Shown one piece after another: positions 61,138 through 64,000 of a stretch of 64,000 nt of DNA. This DNA comes from Actinomadura hibisca NBRC 15177 (GTDB lineage: Bacteria; Actinomycetota; Actinomycetes; Streptosporangiales; Streptosporangiaceae). The stretch is from positions 1 to 64,000 of the forward strand of contig NZ_BCRO01000031.1 in NCBI RefSeq assembly GCF_001552635.1, in the 5' to 3' direction. Both the position numbers and the translations under genes were made by a program. How positions within the stretch are numbered: position 1 is the stretch's first letter; every line of letters starts with the position of its first letter. The notes beneath the pieces are model-generated. The model saw only the letters and a list, made by a program, of their open reading frames with translations. It ran no database searches and was not told where the DNA came from.

Positions 61138-62367
61138 ATGAGCAGGAGTCATGCCTCGCTCGCGGCCTTGTGCGCGAGCGTCTTCGTCGTCGGTACGTCG
61201 GAATACCTGGTCGCGGGCATGCTGCCCGAGGTCGGCGCGGATCTCCAGGTGTCGCAGGGCACCGCGGGGCAGGCGGTGACCGTCTACGCGCTCGGCGTCG
61301 TGATCGGCGGCCCCGCGGTGACCATGCTCACCGCGCGCCTGCCCCGCAAGCCCCTGGCGCTCGGGCTGATGCTGCTGTTCGCCGCGGGCAGCGCGCTCAG
61401 CGCCCTGGCCCCCTCCTTCCCGATGTTGCTGGCCGGACGGCTGGTCTCCTCGCTCAGCCACGCCGCGTTCCTCGCACTGGCGCTGGTGATGGCCACCAGC
61501 GTGGTGCCCGCGCACAGGACCGGTTCGGCGATCGCCACCGTGTCCTCCGGCTTCACCGTCGCCACCCTGCTCGGAGTACCGCTGGGCTCGTTGCTGGGGA
61601 ACAGCGCGGGCTGGCGCGCCCCGTTCGCGGTGCTGACCGTGCTGACGCTGGTCGCCGTCGCCCTGCTGGCGTTGGTGCTGCCCAGGCAGCAGGCGCCGTC
61701 CGGCAGCCTGCGCGACGAAGTGCGCGTGGTGACGCGCAGGCCGGTGCTGCTGGCCATCGCCACCACGGCGGTCGGCTTCTCCGGCGTCGCCGTCGTCTTC
61801 ACCTACATCGCGCCGCTACTCACCCGCGTCGCCGGTTTCTCCCCGTCCGCCGTCTCCGCCCTGCTGCTCACCTACGGGGTCGGCAGCTTCCTGGGCAATC
61901 TGGCCGCGGGCAAGCTGACCGACCGATCCATGTCCGCCACCATGCGCGGGGTCTTCGGCGGCCTGACCGGCGTGCTGGCGGCCATGCCGTTCGCCGTCGC
62001 CTGGCGGCCCACTGCCGTGCTCGCGGTCCTGGTCATGGGCCTGCTGGCCACCGCCACCATCGCCCCGTTGCAGGGCCTGATCCTGCGCCACGCCGGTGCC
62101 GCGCCGACGCTGGCGGTCTCGGCCAACGTCGGTGCCTTCAACCTCGGCGCCGCCGCCGGTTCCGCCCTGGGTGGCGTCCTCGTCACCACCGGCGCACTGC
62201 GCTGGACCGGCCTGGCAGGGGCGGCGCTCAGCCTGACCGGCCTGGCCCTGACCTACCTCGCCCTGCCCCGCACCGAGACGGCCAGCGCCTCGCACCAGGC
62301 GGGCTGGTCTTTAGAAGCCGCCCCAGAAGACGTATCCGGAGGTCGAGTCGACAGCCTTGGGCACTGA
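61138..62367 (+). CDS. MFS drug exporter (DHA1/Cmx type)
   Basis: This 409-residue, 12-helix exporter starts LAALCASVFVVGTSEYLVAGMLPEVGADL, the TSEY..AGLLP helix-1 motif of DHA1 proteins near chloramphenicol exporters of the Cmx/CmlR type. It has GRLVSSLSHAAFLALALVMA and a second-half GVGSFLGNLAAGKLTDRS. MerR control suggests induction by its own substrate. The last 19 codons overlap the convergent lipoprotein gene by 57 bp. Confidence 0.92.
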   Translation: MSRSHASLAALCASVFVVGTSEYLVAGMLPEVGADLQVSQGTAGQAVTVYALGVVIGGPAVTMLTARLPRKPLALGLMLLFAAGSALSALAPSFPMLLAGRLVSSLSHAAFLALALVMATSVVPAHRTGSAIATVSSGFTVATLLGVPLGSLLGNSAGWRAPFAVLTVLTLVAVALLALVLPRQQAPSGSLRDEVRVVTRRPVLLAIATTAVGFSGVAVVFTYIAPLLTRVAGFSPSAVSALLLTYGVGSFLGNLAAGKLTDRSMSATMRGVFGGLTGVLAAMPFAVAWRPTAVLAVLVMGLLATATIAPLQGLILRHAGAAPTLAVSANVGAFNLGAAAGSALGGVLVTTGALRWTGLAGAALSLTGLALTYLALPRTETASASHQAGWSLEAAPEDVSGGRVDSLGH

Positions 62368-62982
62368 GCCCGTGGAGCCCTCCGAGGTCAGCGCGAGCTT
62401 CCAGTCGCCGTCCCACTTCACGGTCGTGGTCCTGGCCGTGCGGCCGCCGCGCACCGGGTCCCGCGACACCGTCCCGACGACGGCGGTCCGGGGCGTGTAG
62501 GAGACGATCCGGAAACCCGCGATCTGCGCCGCCTTCGCGGCCGGCACGACCTTGCCGCCCGTCCGCGTCCGCATATAGGCCGCCTGGCTCCCACCCGCCA
62601 CGACCTGCTGCTGCAAGATCTTCCGCCACTGCGGTGACCGGTCGAGCCGCACGCTGATGTGCACCGCGGCCATCAGGGCCCCGCGCGGCGTGTGCTCGTA
62701 GCAGCGCGCGATGTCACCCTGGACGACGAGCGGTCCGACCGACGGCGAGAACGGCACCGCCACACCCTGGAACCGTTCCCAGTGCACCTGCCTCGGCGCG
62801 GTGTGGGGGATGCTCTGGTTGCTGTTGTCGGGCGTGCACCCGTCCGTCCCGGCCGAACTCGTGGTCTGGGGCGTCGGCTTCGCCTTGGCCGCCGCGGGCT
62901 TCTCCTGTCCCGGCCCGACACAACCGGCGGTGACCAGGGCTGCCAAGCCGATGATCACTGCGGGACAAGCTCTGCTGAACAT
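62311..62982 (-). CDS. DUF8175-like lipoprotein
   Basis: This 223-residue lipoprotein has a signal MFSRACPAVIIGLAALVTAGC with the lipobox LVTAGC (Cys21), then a Pro/Thr/Ala linker. The domain contains RQVHWERFQGVAVPFSPSVG, HTPRGALMAAVHISVR, QAAYMRTR and KWDGDWKLALTSEGS. That pattern resembles secreted proteins encoded beside conjugation genes of actinomycete integrative elements (DUF8175-like, from memory). No conjugation gene is in this window. ATG 62982 precedes the signal directly; an earlier in-frame start lacks sense. Confidence 0.65.
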   Translation of the reverse strand: MFSRACPAVIIGLAALVTAGCVGPGQEKPAAAKAKPTPQTTSSAGTDGCTPDNSNQSIPHTAPRQVHWERFQGVAVPFSPSVGPLVVQGDIARCYEHTPRGALMAAVHISVRLDRSPQWRKILQQQVVAGGSQAAYMRTRTGGKVVPAAKAAQIAGFRIVSYTPRTAVVGTVSRDPVRGGRTARTTTVKWDGDWKLALTSEGSTGSVPKAVDSTSGYVFWGGF

Positions 62983-63139
62983 GGAGGGATCCGTTTCGCC
63001 GGGGGGGACTGGCACGATCAGGCCGACATGCCAGACCCTGATCATCCACCAGCCGGAGAGCAGGACGGTCAGCCACTGGTCGCTTCTTCGACGATCTTCT
63101 TCAGGAGGTTCCCGCCCCTCGCCTTGTGGCCGTGCCGGG

Positions 63140-64000
63140 TCAGGGCATCGTCAGCACGACCTTGCCGTGGGCCTGGTGGTCGCGGAGCCGGTCGGCGGCC
63201 CGGTCGGCCTCGTCGAGGGGCAGGACGTGGTCGATGACGGCGCGGACGCGGCCGTCGGCGATGGCGGGGCCGAGCGCGGTGAAAGCGGTGGCGAGGGCGT
63301 CGCCGAGTTCGGCGGGCCGGGTGAACCCGAACGACACCCCGCGCACGCGCAGGTGCCGGTAGGACAGGGCGTCCAGGTCGATGGTCGAGGCGGCGCCGCC
63401 GAGGCGGCCGATGTTGACCACGGCGCCGCCGACGGCGGTGGCGGGCAGGCAGTCGGCGAAGGTCCGGCCGCCGACGTGGTCGAGCACGACGTCGGCGCCG
63501 CAACCGTCGGTGGCGTCCAGGACCTCGGTGGCGAGATCGCGTCCACCGGTCACCAGCACCCGGTCGGCGCCCGCGGCGACCAGCAGGTTCCGCCGGGCGG
63601 CCGTACGGGTGGTGGCCAGGACCCGGCGCGCCCGCAGGGTCCGGGCGATCTGCACGCCGATCAGGCCGACGGCGGAGGCCCCCGCGGTGATCAGGACGGT
63701 GCGGCCGGGCCGGAAGCCGCCGAGCGCCAGCGCGCCGTGCTCGGTCAGCAGGCCCGTGGGCAGCGCGGCGGCCTCGGCGTCGGCCAGGCCGTCGGGGACC
63801 GGCAGCACGTGCCGGTGGTCGGCGGCGACGTACTGGGCGAAGCTGCCGGGCGCGGTGCCCATGACGCGGTCCCCGGCGCGCAGCCCCCGCACGCCGCTCC
63901 CGACCGTCGCGATCTGCCCGGCGAACTCGAACCCGGCCGTGTACTCCCGGTCCGCGCCGTCCAGCATGGGGATGTCGGCGTTGTTGAGCGCGACGGCGTG
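63140..64000 (-). CDS. Zinc-independent NADPH:quinone oxidoreductase-like MDR protein (partial)
   Basis: This medium-chain dehydrogenase/reductase is cut by the window end. The frame remains open to 64000, with NNADIP preceding MLDGADREYTAGFEFAGQIATVG. It has the GDRVMG and FAQYV segments and the nucleotide motif TAGASAVGLIGVQIARTLRARRV (relatives usually AGxGxVG). GCGADVVLDHVGG precedes the C-terminal VIDHVLPLDEADRAADRLRDHQAHGKVVL. No structural zinc cysteines are visible, so it belongs to the quinone-oxidoreductase subgroup. The missing part is about 50-60 N-terminal residues. Confidence 0.88.
   Translation of the reverse strand, partial: HAVALNNADIPMLDGADREYTAGFEFAGQIATVGSGVRGLRAGDRVMGTAPGSFAQYVAADHRHVLPVPDGLADAEAAALPTGLLTEHGALALGGFRPGRTVLITAGASAVGLIGVQIARTLRARRVLATTRTAARRNLLVAAGADRVLVTGGRDLATEVLDATDGCGADVVLDHVGGRTFADCLPATAVGGAVVNIGRLGGAASTIDLDALSYRHLRVRGVSFGFTRPAELGDALATAFTALGPAIADGRVRAVIDHVLPLDEADRAADRLRDHQAHGKVVLTMP

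Noticed and set aside
62311..62982. Calling an integrative conjugative element from the DUF8175-like lipoprotein
   Set aside because: No integrase, FtsK/TraB, relaxase or attachment-site repeat was found around it. One accessory-type gene is not enough.

Overview
The window is very GC-rich, with densely packed genes, frequent GTG/TTG starts and 1-11 bp start/stop overlaps. The gene families present point to a filamentous actinomycete: a conservon-type kinase with a DUF742 protein, DUF6230/DUF6114, ECF42-type sigma factor with a DGPF protein, NB-ARC/TPR proteins, WYL and PucR regulators, and a terpene cyclase with a P450. An Actinomadura-like member of the Streptosporangiales is my best guess, but no rRNA or housekeeping marker fixes the genus. 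I see no tRNA, rRNA, transposase or CRISPR array.

Layout. 1-560: C-rich, G-poor degenerate tandem repeats. 0.56-6.6 kb: NB-ARC/TPR regulator without its usual LuxR domain, MFS exporter, VOC proteins, and a DGPF/ECF42 sigma pair. 6.6-17.3 kb: a dispersed terpenoid locus (prenyl diphosphate synthase, dxs, P450, terpene synthase with unusual metal-binding motifs), interrupted by a coupled SMR efflux pair with its TetR regulator, a UvrA paralog and a PPOX-fold protein. 17.5-22.9 kb: a reduced conservon (kinase plus DUF742, without roadblock or GTPase genes), then an NLR-like NB-ARC/TPR protein with an N-terminal RHIM/BASS-like amyloid motif. 23.2-25.2 kb: large-subunit catalase.

25.3-35.4 kb holds what I consider the most interesting content. 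Two membrane-anchored TIR-WD40 proteins flank a small SLOG-like protein and a two-transmembrane, pore-loop-like protein carrying two TrkA_N domains and a C-terminal RyR domain. The second TIR-WD40 gene overlaps the channel-like gene by a GTGA junction. TIR enzymes make ADP-ribose-type signals, and SLOG and RyR domains are proposed nucleotide sensors. I infer a candidate NAD-derived signalling or defence system with an ion-channel-like effector.

35.4-43.9 kb is a patchwork of small genes and gene remnants: a GMC-oxidoreductase tail and a frameshifted WYL regulator. It also holds a candidate independently transcribed small RNA (38325-38465) with a near-consensus promoter and a perfect terminator hairpin. 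43.9-51.5 kb: a five-gene overlapping carbohydrate operon (MFS, GH13, GH36, GH2, DUF2804) divergent from a TetR gene. 51.6-64 kb: regulator/target pairs (MarR with EamA/NmrA/propeller genes, WYL with DinB, MerR with an MFS exporter) whose divergent promoters carry visible palindromes. It also holds remnants of a PucR regulator and a CHMI-like enzyme, a lipoprotein, and a quinone oxidoreductase cut by the window end.
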